Assembly: GCA_938041435.1 (NCBI GenBank)
Contig: CALISR010000011.1
Span: forward strand, 1-24,926
DNA: 24,926 bases
Source: an uncultured Candidatus Saccharibacteria bacterium
Lineage (GTDB): Bacteria; Patescibacteriota; Saccharimonadia; Saccharimonadales; Saccharimonadaceae
Direction of reading: 5' to 3'
Below are positions 1 to 6,660 of the stretch, one piece after another; positions within the stretch are counted from its first letter, which is position 1; every line of letters begins with the position of its first letter. A model generated the notes under the pieces. That model was not told the DNA's origin. It did not search any database and worked only from the letters and a program-made list of their open reading frames with translations. A program made the translations under genes and the position numbers.

Positions 1-64
1 AGTATTCTACGACAGCAAGAGGCTCAGTTTGTTGCAGTTGGGGGTTGTGGGTGCCGGAGAGGAT

Positions 65-93
65 ATGCTATTATGCTATTTTACATTTGTCAA
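65..93 (-). promoter_or_regulatory. Promoter reading off the left edge
   Basis: On the minus strand an exact TTGACA -35 (88-93) is followed after 17 bases by TAGCAT (65-70). Transcription would start near position 58 and run out of the window. The remaining 57 bases contain no convincing start codon, so the transcribed gene (protein or RNA) lies beyond the left edge. The -10 matches only 4 of 6 consensus bases, but the -35 and the spacing are ideal. Confidence 0.5.
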
Positions 94-123
94 TAGCATG
101 GGATAATTTTCTACTTTTGTAGC

Positions 124-153
124 AAAAACACCCCCACAAAAGGAGGTGTTTTG
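124..153 (-). terminator. Intrinsic terminator after the ABC permease
   Basis: Read on the minus strand, AAAACACCTCC pairs with GGGGGTGTTTT across a T-rich loop and is followed by a T run. It lies about 36 bases after the stop of the FtsX-like permease and ends the PadR/ABC operon. The stem sequence recurs in three other terminators of this window. A-rich sequence on the other side would let it work in both directions. Confidence 0.85.
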
Positions 154-188
154 CTATGCGAGGAAGCGATGTGCTGAGTGTATACTCC

Positions 189-2438
189 CTATTCTGTCTG
201 GTTTGCCTCTGGGTCGGTGAGCTTGCGCACCATGGGTAGCACCAGGTAGATGCCAATGATGGCAGCAACGAGCCCTCCGCCAACGATGCCGAAGTACAGC
301 GGCGAGAGCGTTGGCTTGAGCGAGGCGGAGAAGGTTGTGATGAAGACGGTACCAACCCATACCCCAATGACGCACGAGAGGAGCGAGACGCTCAGCAGCG
401 GTACCAGCGACTCCGTCATGATGAGGCGCTTGAGCTGGCCAAGACGCATGCCACCGAGGCGCAGCGTGTAGAGCGAGCGCCGCCGCTCGAACAATCCACC
501 AATCGTCGAGACGATCAAGCTTGCCACTGCGACGAAGAGTGTCACACCCATGCCAGCGTAGGCCATCTCGGCGAAGTTCTTGATGATAGGGTTGATCTGC
601 GGGTGCTTCTCAAAGTCCCCACTGCGGATGTAGAGAAAATCGTGCGGGGTCTGGCGGGCATATGTGAGAGCACGCACCTTCTCCACGTCATCATTATGGG
701 CAACGGTCAGGAGATAATCCTTAGGGCCATTGGTGTTGACTGGCTGCTCGGCGAGTGAGACAGTCTTGACGACGGGGCCATTGAAGTTAATCAAGGCATA
801 TTGATCGTCCCGTGCACCGCTGGGGCAACTGTGCTCGGTGTAGATGGCCAAGTCGCTACAGCGGATGGCACGAGCTTTGATGCGGCCATTGTCACCAGCA
901 ATAGGATACATTGGCGCGACATTGGTAATGTATGGCTGCTCGCTCAGGACCTTTTGTGTATCCGGCTGCAAGACATGATCTTGCGAGGTGATCGCTACAG
1001 CGTTGCTGCGCAGCTGTGAGTAACCATTATTAGCCACCGACGAAGCGTTGAGGGCATCAATACCACTCACTGCCGAGAGGTAGAAGCTCCCCGCAAAGAG
1101 GGCCAGCACTACCCCACTCACACTGCGAAAGACGGTCTGTGAATGGACGGCAATTCGCTTGCCCGCGATCAAGGCTGAGCCACTGCGTGCATAGCGTGCC
1201 ACGATGCGAGCAATCTTATTCGTCAGCCAGCCACCAGCCAGCACCAAGCCAAACATCACACTGAGGAAGGCTGCAAAGAGAATAAGGGTCGGTATAGAGC
1301 TCTCACTTGCTCGCTCAGCCATCCAGTCATGCCCAGGCTTCGACGCCATCCAGCCAAAGATACTGAGGCCGAATGCCAGGGGTATGACGCGCCACACGCG
1401 CAGCTTCTTCGTCTTTTCGGCTGAGCGCGAGACGCCCAGTGGCGAGAGCTGCGCCTTGCGCATCCGACGCCAGTTGACGTACGTCGTTAGGCCAAGGGTC
1501 ACACCAACGATGATAATATATTGATACCACTGCAGCGCAAGATCAGCTGGCCAGAAACGCATGTCGCCATAGGAGAAGCCATAAAGCGAGCTCTGCGTGA
1601 GTGTGAATACAACGAGACCCAACACCACACCAGCCAGTGAGGCCAGCAGCGACTCGAGTAGCAGCACACGGGCCACTTGCCCCTTGGTTGCGCCTACTAA
1701 GCGCAGGGCGGCGTAGCGCTTCTCGCGCTGTGCTCCACCCAGCTGCGTAGCAACGGCAACGAAGGTGACAATTGGGAAGAGCAAGATCGATCCGCCCACG
1801 ACCAGCATCATCAGCGAGAATGGATCGAAGGCAACACTCTGCGCCTTACCATTAACATCGGTAATGTAGACGTCTGCATAGGGGTTAGGCTGCCCATTTT
1901 TCTTAGCATATTGGCTGCTCTTCTCAACCTCCTCCGCACTCACACCCTTGACCAAGGAGAGGTCATCGGGGCTAGCAGAGTACTCATCTGGCAGTGTGCC
2001 GAGGTTGGTGGTGAGGTTGCCAAAACGCTCGAGAATCTTATCCTCCGGGTGCTGGGCGATCGCTGCTGCTAAGCCCTTGGAGAGGTAGTATTCACCTGCC
2101 TTTGGCGTGTCTATCTTGGCAAATTTGGCGGACTTCTCAGTGCCCTGCAGCGAGATGACGCTAATCGTCTTGCCTCGCCATTCATCTTTGTTGCCCCGCT
2201 CGACGCCACCAGCTTTGAGTGGCGCTTGGCCGGTTGCTTGTGGTTTCTGGGGTGTATCCCTGGCTGCAGAGATAGTACTTGAGATAATCGCCCGGTTTTG
2301 GCGGCCCACCAAGCCATTGAGCCCAGCGGCCATATAGCACAGCATGACAATTCCAAGCGAGATAGCTGCTGCCGTGAGGCCCAGGCGCATCATCGATTGC
2401 CGGCCCGATTTTTTTAGTAATAACCAACTAACGCTCAT
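189..2438 (-). CDS. FtsX/MacB-like ABC transporter permease (749 aa)
   Basis: This is a membrane subunit of an ABC exporter or lipid/peptide-handling transporter of the FtsX/MacB superfamily. The ATG at 2438 is preceded by GGAGG eight bases upstream and lies one base after the stop of the ATPase gene, so the two are translationally linked. About ten hydrophobic segments are visible: one near the N-terminus, an exported domain of about 170 residues, then nine more with a second exported loop of about 150 residues between segments 7 and 8. The two FtsX-type blocks each have a short basic cytoplasmic turn of the ERRRSLYTLRLGG kind (also REKRYAALRLVGA). This two-block, ten-helix layout resembles large actinobacterial and Firmicutes permeases paired with PadR regulators, some of which remove antimicrobial peptides. 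The substrate cannot be told from sequence. Part of the PadR-ATPase-permease operon. Confidence 0.93.
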   Translation of the reverse strand: MSVSWLLLKKSGRQSMMRLGLTAAAISLGIVMLCYMAAGLNGLVGRQNRAIISSTISAARDTPQKPQATGQAPLKAGGVERGNKDEWRGKTISVISLQGTEKSAKFAKIDTPKAGEYYLSKGLAAAIAQHPEDKILERFGNLTTNLGTLPDEYSASPDDLSLVKGVSAEEVEKSSQYAKKNGQPNPYADVYITDVNGKAQSVAFDPFSLMMLVVGGSILLFPIVTFVAVATQLGGAQREKRYAALRLVGATKGQVARVLLLESLLASLAGVVLGLVVFTLTQSSLYGFSYGDMRFWPADLALQWYQYIIIVGVTLGLTTYVNWRRMRKAQLSPLGVSRSAEKTKKLRVWRVIPLAFGLSIFGWMASKPGHDWMAERASESSIPTLILFAAFLSVMFGLVLAGGWLTNKIARIVARYARSGSALIAGKRIAVHSQTVFRSVSGVVLALFAGSFYLSAVSGIDALNASSVANNGYSQLRSNAVAITSQDHVLQPDTQKVLSEQPYITNVAPMYPIAGDNGRIKARAIRCSDLAIYTEHSCPSGARDDQYALINFNGPVVKTVSLAEQPVNTNGPKDYLLTVAHNDDVEKVRALTYARQTPHDFLYIRSGDFEKHPQINPIIKNFAEMAYAGMGVTLFVAVASLIVSTIGGLFERRRSLYTLRLGGMRLGQLKRLIMTESLVPLLSVSLLSCVIGVWVGTVFITTFSASLKPTLSPLYFGIVGGGLVAAIIGIYLVLPMVRKLTDPEANQTE

Positions 2439-2439
2439 G

Positions 2440-3120
2440 TTACATTCCTCCCGAGATTTGCCCATCGCGCACGATGATCTCGCGGTCGGCATAGGCGGCA
2501 ATGGTTGGCTCGTGGGTCACCATAATCACGGTGGTACCATATTGCTTGGCAGTGGCGATAAATAGTTCCATCACACGCTGCGAGTTGAGGCTGTCGAGCG
2601 AGCCCGTTGGCTCATCGGCAAACAGCACCTTCGGCTTAATAACCATCGCTCGGGCAATCGCTACCCGCTGCATCTGCCCACCAGAGAGCTCACCGAGCAT
2701 GTTGCCCGCCTTATCGCCCAGCTCGACATTATCCAGCCAGCGCTGAGCGGCTTTGTACGCTATGGCACGCTTCTCGCCATTAAGCAGCAGTGGCAGTGCC
2801 ACATTATCCAGGGCGGTGAGCTCTGGCACGAGCTGCCCAAACTGGAAGACGAAACCAAAGGCTGTGCGCCTGAGGACGCTCCGCTGGTCGTCGTTGAGCT
2901 TGTCGATCCGCTTACCCGCGCAATGGATCTCGCCACTATCGACAGGGGTAATCGCCGCCAAGCTATGGAGCAATGTACTTTTACCCGAGCCGCTCGGCCC
3001 CATAATGGCTAGCACTTCACCGGGCATTACATCCAGCGACACACCGCGCAATGCTTCCGTCTGGCCGAAGGATTTCTTCAGGTTGCGGGCGCTAATGATT
3101 GGTTGATTGGTTGGTCTCAT
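2440..3120 (-). CDS. ABC transporter ATP-binding protein, LolD/MacB type (226 aa)
   Basis: This cytoplasmic ATPase energises the neighbouring permease. All nucleotide-binding motifs are intact: Walker A GPSGSGKST (residues 41-49), Q-loop glutamine at about 93, signature LSGGQ (145-149), Walker B VLFADEP (165-171) and the switch histidine in VTHEP (about 203). The length is normal for the LolD/MacB/FtsE class. The ATG at 3120 has GGAGG nine bases upstream. Its first 29 bases overlap the end of the PadR gene in another frame, and its stop is one base from the permease start. This fits a single polycistronic mRNA controlled by the PadR repressor. Confidence 0.97.
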   Translation of the reverse strand: MRPTNQPIISARNLKKSFGQTEALRGVSLDVMPGEVLAIMGPSGSGKSTLLHSLAAITPVDSGEIHCAGKRIDKLNDDQRSVLRRTAFGFVFQFGQLVPELTALDNVALPLLLNGEKRAIAYKAAQRWLDNVELGDKAGNMLGELSGGQMQRVAIARAMVIKPKVLFADEPTGSLDSLNSQRVMELFIATAKQYGTTVIMVTHEPTIAAYADREIIVRDGQISGGM

Positions 3121-3643
3121 TGATCAGTTCCTCCTTAAGTTTGGTTAAGCGCGACGACGTTAGCTCAATCCAGCGCAGATCTGCCTCCAGATGGTACAGT
3201 GCGTGGTCGATGAGTAGCGTGTCGGCTAAGTTACTTTCGCGGCGGCGGCTTGTGAGGCTGCGCATCCGCTGAATATGGGCTTGCCGCTGGTTGTCTAGGT
3301 AGGGCGCGGCATCACCTTCGCGCAGGATTGCCAGCACAGTCTTGACGTACATATTGGCCTGCGACTGATGCGATGGCAGCTCGGGCGCTTCCAGCCAGGC
3401 TTGCAGGTCTTGCTTGCCCTGCTCGGTAATGGCGTAGCGCACCCGGTCTGGCCCACCAGACTCACTGGTGTCGGCAACCTCCTCCACTTTGTTGTCGCGT
3501 TTTAAGCGCCCCAACGTCGAGTAGACTTGCCCTGGCAAAATTGGCTTATCTTTGCCAAAGAAACCATCGTACTGCTTCTTCAGCTCGTAGCCATAGTTTG
3601 GCGCATTCGCCAACAATCCGAGTAATGTATATTGAACGTTCAT
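3092..3643 (-). CDS. PadR-family transcriptional repressor (183 aa)
   Basis: An N-terminal winged helix-turn-helix of PadR type is recognisable: YTLLGLLANAPNYGYELKK, then PGQVYSTLGRLKRDNKVEE and the wing region around GGPDRVRYAITEQG. A helical C-terminal part, probably for dimerisation, follows. PadR proteins typically repress adjacent efflux genes and release DNA when they bind a small molecule. I chose the ATG at 3643, which lies seven bases after a TATAGT -10 box and would give a leaderless mRNA. A GTG five codons upstream lies inside the promoter/operator and is unlikely to be used. Two copies of a palindrome, one perfect and one degenerate, flank and overlap the promoter, so the gene probably represses itself and the downstream ABC genes. 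Confidence 0.95.
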   Translation of the reverse strand: MNVQYTLLGLLANAPNYGYELKKQYDGFFGKDKPILPGQVYSTLGRLKRDNKVEEVADTSESGGPDRVRYAITEQGKQDLQAWLEAPELPSHQSQANMYVKTVLAILREGDAAPYLDNQRQAHIQRMRSLTSRRRESNLADTLLIDHALYHLEADLRWIELTSSRLTKLKEELINETNQSTNH

Positions 3644-3649
3644 ATCTCC

Positions 3650-3678
3650 ACTATACACCGAGTGACTAGCGAGTGCAA
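3650..3678 (-). promoter_or_regulatory. Promoter of the PadR/ABC operon, leaderless
   Basis: TTGCAC (3673-3678), 17 bases, TATAGT (3650-3655). Only six bases (GGAGAT) separate the -10 from the ATG at 3643, so the predicted first transcribed base is the A of the start codon or next to it. The GGAG there is too close to the ATG to act as a normal ribosome-binding site. Confidence 0.8.
3652..3668. promoter_or_regulatory. Degenerate PadR operator copy (O2)
   Basis: TATACACCGAGTGACTA matches the perfect palindrome at 3686-3702 in 13 of 17 positions. It covers most of the -10 box and part of the spacer, where a bound repressor would block RNA polymerase. The centres of the two copies are 34 bases apart, about three helical turns. 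Assignment to PadR is inference from position and symmetry. Confidence 0.55.
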
Positions 3679-3685
3679 GCCTTAT

Positions 3686-3702
3686 TATACACTTAGTGTA
3701 TA
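3686..3702. promoter_or_regulatory. Perfect palindrome upstream of padR, probable operator (O1)
   Basis: TATACACTTAGTGTATA consists of two perfectly complementary 8-base arms around a single T. It lies just upstream of the -35 box of the PadR/ABC operon. PadR operators are typically AT-rich inverted repeats with TAxACA-like half-sites, and this one agrees in style. Confidence 0.65.
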
Positions 3703-3719
3703 GTTTGAGTATGGTTTAT

Positions 3720-4092
3720 AGACACGCAGTGGGTAATGTAAGTATCTACCTCTGTTATTACATTCACTCTATATCTTTTTTAGTAGCCAGATTTGATGTA
3801 TTACCCTATCATTACCCTGCTCCATTGCCACCAACAGACCTCGCTTAGTATCGGCAAGCACTACACCATGCATAGCTAGACTCGTTTGCTCATGAGTAGC
3901 ATACATAGGTTATTTGCGCATGATGATATGACGGTTACACATATCGCCCTCTCGAGTGCGAGCACTTTGTTTAGTGTTACTATTTGCCGCCCAGCCAAGT
4001 AACTAGCAAAAATAAGATGGCCAGCCACACTACCAGCCCAGCCACGCAATGATAACTCAAACGGCATAGAGCCTCAGCTTCTCCAAGCACAA
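3720..4092. other. Gene-poor gap between padR and the exported-protein gene
   Basis: About 370 bases between the PadR operator and the next terminator. On the minus strand there is one open frame of 63 codons (3876-4067) with a weak GAGG before its ATG. Its translation has one hydrophobic patch but resembles nothing I know, and it begins immediately after the terminator at 4093-4124 with no visible promoter. I do not call it a gene. Near 3800-3825 the minus strand reads two close copies of AGGGTAAT. No RNA gene is recognisable. Confidence 0.4.
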
Positions 4093-4124
4093 CAAAAACA
4101 CCCCAGGATACTCTGAGGTGTTTT
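4093..4124 (-). terminator. Intrinsic terminator after exported protein A
   Basis: Minus-strand AAAACACCTCAG (4113-4124) pairs with CTGGGGTGTTTT (4095-4106), 12 pairs including one G-U, across a six-base loop, followed by a T run. It lies 24 bases after the stop at 4148. Same stem family as the terminators at 124, 6601 and 18837. Confidence 0.9.
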
Positions 4125-4147
4125 ATGATGAGTGTGCAGATTGCTAT

Positions 4148-5146
4148 TTAGCTGCTGATCCTGATGCCCATTTTGCCCTTAGTCCGTAGGATGTCACCAA
4201 GCCGTTGAGTCGACTCTTTACTCGACGACTGGAGATCGCTGAGCTTGCTAGAGATCGACTTATTCAGTGTTGTCCGTGGATAATCAGGGCGCTTTGGCGA
4301 ACTGTCACCCTGACGGTTCTTGTAGTAGTTGATAAGAGCCACGTAGTAATCGCGCATACCTTTGCGGTAGTTAATTTGCTCATTGGCATAGTCGCGTAGG
4401 CTCGAATACTGCGAGTCTTTCATTTTGTTTAGTGCTTTGAGGCACGAACTTTGCTGCTCGTCATACTTCTTGCCAGCCTCCTCACCATTTGCACTACTTA
4501 AGATTGAGCTACTACTGCTGGTACGACATGCGTCGCTCACCGTCTTAGAAGCCTCGACTACTGCGCTTACTTCGCCCAGCAGCGGCTTAACCTTCTCATA
4601 ATCACCCTTGTAGTCGTCGAAGGCCTTTTTTACCTCGCCATCACGCATTGCAGCACTCTTACCAAGCCGATCCATATGATCATCTGCTTGTTTGATGAAC
4701 TCATCAACCGACTGCTGCGAGGTAGCATTAAGCCGCAAATTGCGTGACGCATTAAACTCACTCAGTATAGCGTATGCCTTGCGATAATCCTCGGTGCTTG
4801 GCCCCGAGAAAAGCATGACACATACAATAATGATGACAATCAGGACAAATACACCAATGCCACCACCGATCAAGCTCCACAGCAAGCCCTTGCTCATGCC
4901 CTGCTTGGGTGGCATTGGGCCCATTGGCCGACCTGGCTGCATAGGCTGAGGCTGGCCTGCTGTTGGCTGGGCTGCGGGTTGTGGTTGCGCAGCAGTCTGA
5001 GTCTGTGTAGCTGACGCCGGCTCAGCGGCAGCACGCTTGCTAGCCAGAGCGGCCTTCTCTTCCTCAGTATAAGGTGGGTTGTTCATATCAAAGGTTGGGA
5101 CAGCCTCTGGGGGTTGCTCCTGGGGGGTTGCTGGTTGCTTACTCAT
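4148..5146 (-). CDS. Single-pass exported protein A, Pro/Gln-rich cytosolic tail (332 aa)
   Basis: Unknown function; probably a lineage-specific Saccharibacteria family. Residues 1-87 are hydrophilic and rich in Pro, Gln and Ala (a probably disordered cytoplasmic tail), residues about 88-114 form one membrane helix, and the remaining 218 residues should lie outside the membrane. The exported part starts with PSTEDYRKAY, carries MRDGE at 167-171 and has cysteines at 207 and 235 bracketing a Ser-rich loop. The next gene, 5304-6335, encodes a protein with the same layout, the same PS-x(2)-DYR-x-AY and MRDG motifs and a matching Cys pair, so the two are paralogs. The ATG at 5146 has AAGGAG four bases upstream and its own promoter. 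The cysteine pair probably forms a disulfide outside the cell. Confidence 0.85.
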   Translation of the reverse strand: MSKQPATPQEQPPEAVPTFDMNNPPYTEEEKAALASKRAAAEPASATQTQTAAQPQPAAQPTAGQPQPMQPGRPMGPMPPKQGMSKGLLWSLIGGGIGVFVLIVIIIVCVMLFSGPSTEDYRKAYAILSEFNASRNLRLNATSQQSVDEFIKQADDHMDRLGKSAAMRDGEVKKAFDDYKGDYEKVKPLLGEVSAVVEASKTVSDACRTSSSSSILSSANGEEAGKKYDEQQSSCLKALNKMKDSQYSSLRDYANEQINYRKGMRDYYVALINYYKNRQGDSSPKRPDYPRTTLNKSISSKLSDLQSSSKESTQRLGDILRTKGKMGIRISS

Positions 5147-5184
5147 GCATCTCCTTGTTGATTTGGCTATTATTTACCATAACT

Positions 5185-5213
5185 ATTATACCGGAAAGAT
5201 ACTGATAGGCCAA
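5185..5213 (-). promoter_or_regulatory. Promoter of exported protein A
   Basis: TTGGCC (5208-5213), 17 bases, then consensus TATAAT (5185-5190). The start would lie near 5178, giving a leader of about 32 bases with an AAGGAG ribosome-binding site. Confidence 0.75.
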
Positions 5214-5303
5214 TATTTGTTTTGATTTGACCTTGCTCTCGTTCCACGCCCCTTTTTTCAGCTACGAGAGAGTCCGACTGTTCTCATATCCCCCTCTGTT
5301 CTC

Positions 5304-6335
5304 TCACATTCGTTCACCCAGTACTGCGGTCTGACCTAGCGACTTCGCTCGCAGTAGCTGGCGCAGAGCCTGGCCATCCTCATGGAATTTCTTGCGGGCA
5401 TCGTACGACAGCTGGCGGACGGCATCGCCTGGGCGAGCCATTGATGTACTAAAGGGTAGCTCGGGTGGGTGGGCTGTTGTGTTCGTCTGGCCGCTGGCGC
5501 GCTCGGTCGCACGCTGCACAAGGTAGGCACGGCGTTTTTTGAGATAGTCGTCGTATCGCGTCGCAAAACGTGCAATATAGAAGTGACGCCAGCCCTTTAG
5601 CTCACCAACAGCCGCTACACAGCGCTTGTATGTCTCGTCGAAGTGCCTGCCTACCTCCTCTGGTGAACTTGTCGGTGATTGGGTCGATGACTGGGCTGTT
5701 ACAGTAACGGTGCAACCTTCACGATAAATCTTGTCTGCATAGCCCGCAGCACGGAGCTCGGCTTCATGTGTTTTGGCTTGGTTGTATGCTGCTTTGTAAT
5801 ACTCGTAGGCAGTCTGCACATCACCATCACGCATAGCTCGGGTGCTGTGCAGTTGGCTTATAGAGCGCTCAGCTTGCTGGAGCTGCTTATGTAGGGCACG
5901 TGCTGGGTCGCCCGTCTGAGCAAGATTCCACGGCTTCTCAGTATCGGCAGTATCACTACTCTGCATCAGCTCATAGGCCGCGCGGTAGTCGGCACGGCTG
6001 GGCGCTTGCCATAACGTCGTAGCACCAGCGATCACTAACCCAAGCACCACCACTCCTGCTGCGCCAACTCCCCACCACACTTTCTTGTTCCAACGCCGCG
6101 GCGTGGAAGCAGGCTGAGCAGGCGATAGTCTACTAGCCAATGGTGTCGATTTTGGAGTTGACATAGGCTGAGCTTTAGCTGGCGATTGCGCAGCAGAAGC
6201 TCGCTTAGTTGGCTGCTTGGCCGGAGTAGCAGACGAAGACGCCTTAGTAGATGACCGCTTCTTGGTAGTTTTGGCCGCAGTGGCACGGCGCTTGGTGGTA
6301 GATTGGCTAGTGGATGTGGCTGACTGACGCGGCAT
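5304..6335 (-). CDS. Single-pass exported protein B, Lys/Ala/Ser-rich cytosolic tail, paralog of A (343 aa)
   Basis: Unknown function. Residues 1-85 are rich in Lys, Arg, Ala, Ser and Thr with repeated TKKR/PAK-like units, like a histone-H1 tail, and could touch DNA or acidic partners in the cytoplasm. Residues 86-109 form a membrane helix and the rest is probably exported. The exported part shares PSRADYRAAY, MRDG at 168-171, and cysteines at 208 and 239 with protein A at nearly identical positions, which shows an ancient tandem duplication. The cytosolic tails are unrelated in composition, so the tails may have been re-specialised. I chose the ATG at 6335 because AAGGAG lies six bases upstream; an ATG at 6365 has no ribosome-binding site and sits almost on the -10 box. 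Confidence 0.85.
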   Translation of the reverse strand: MPRQSATSTSQSTTKRRATAAKTTKKRSSTKASSSATPAKQPTKRASAAQSPAKAQPMSTPKSTPLASRLSPAQPASTPRRWNKKVWWGVGAAGVVVLGLVIAGATTLWQAPSRADYRAAYELMQSSDTADTEKPWNLAQTGDPARALHKQLQQAERSISQLHSTRAMRDGDVQTAYEYYKAAYNQAKTHEAELRAAGYADKIYREGCTVTVTAQSSTQSPTSSPEEVGRHFDETYKRCVAAVGELKGWRHFYIARFATRYDDYLKKRRAYLVQRATERASGQTNTTAHPPELPFSTSMARPGDAVRQLSYDARKKFHEDGQALRQLLRAKSLGQTAVLGERM

Positions 6336-6367
6336 CGCTGGCTCCTTCGGTTTTAGGTTATACATAT

Positions 6368-6398
6368 ATTATACAATATAATTACCTCAGTTGAGCAA
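6368..6398 (-). promoter_or_regulatory. Promoter of exported protein B
   Basis: Consensus TATAAT at 6368-6373; the best -35 is a weak TTGCTC (6393-6398) at 19 bases. Transcription would start near 6361, inside the possible upstream ATG at 6365, which supports translation from 6335. Confidence 0.6.
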
Positions 6399-6600
6399 GA
6401 ACATCACTTTTGTGCCGTTTGCGGGGTTGCCTCTTTTTGCAGTCGGTCGCTCTCCCCATCACTTCAATGTGAGGCTTTGTTTTTGTCACGATAGATTTTC
6501 ATCAACCCTGCACAGAGAAATAAATATTTGAAAGGGATATTCATACTCATCCATATAGTACTTCAGGAGAAAGTATAGAGCCACAGATGTATTACCAACA
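6374..6600. other. Gap between exported protein B and pnp
   Basis: About 225 bases without a supported gene. A minus-strand frame of 28 codons (6464-6550) begins ATG AGT ATG and has a hydrophobic centre (YLFLCAGLM) followed by a basic end. It lies directly after the pnp terminator, but I see no ribosome-binding site and only a poor -10 (TACTAT) four bases before it. It may be a small membrane peptide, a gene remnant or chance. Confidence 0.3.
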
Positions 6601-6635
6601 AAAAACACCCCACGCGTCCTTGCTGGGGTGTTTTT
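6601..6635 (-). terminator. Intrinsic terminator of pnp
   Basis: A perfect 12-base stem (AAAAACACCCCA with TGGGGTGTTTTT) encloses an 11-base loop and runs into further T residues. Flanking CAAC/GTTG could extend the stem with one bulge. It lies 25 bases after the pnp stop and is nearly symmetrical, so it could act on both strands. Confidence 0.92.
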
Positions 6636-6660
6636 GTTGCGAGGCTCGTGCTCCAAGCCG

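Noticed and set aside
189..2501. Longer permease start at 2501
   Set aside because: It would overlap the ATPase gene by about 60 bases and lacks a ribosome-binding site, whereas the ATG at 2438 has GGAGG at good spacing.
3644..3658. GTG start five codons upstream for PadR
   Set aside because: It lies inside the -10 box and operator, upstream of the likely transcription start.
3876..4067. Minus-strand 63-codon frame
   Set aside because: No promoter, a weak ribosome-binding site and no recognisable family; it starts directly after a terminator. Kept only as a note on the gap.
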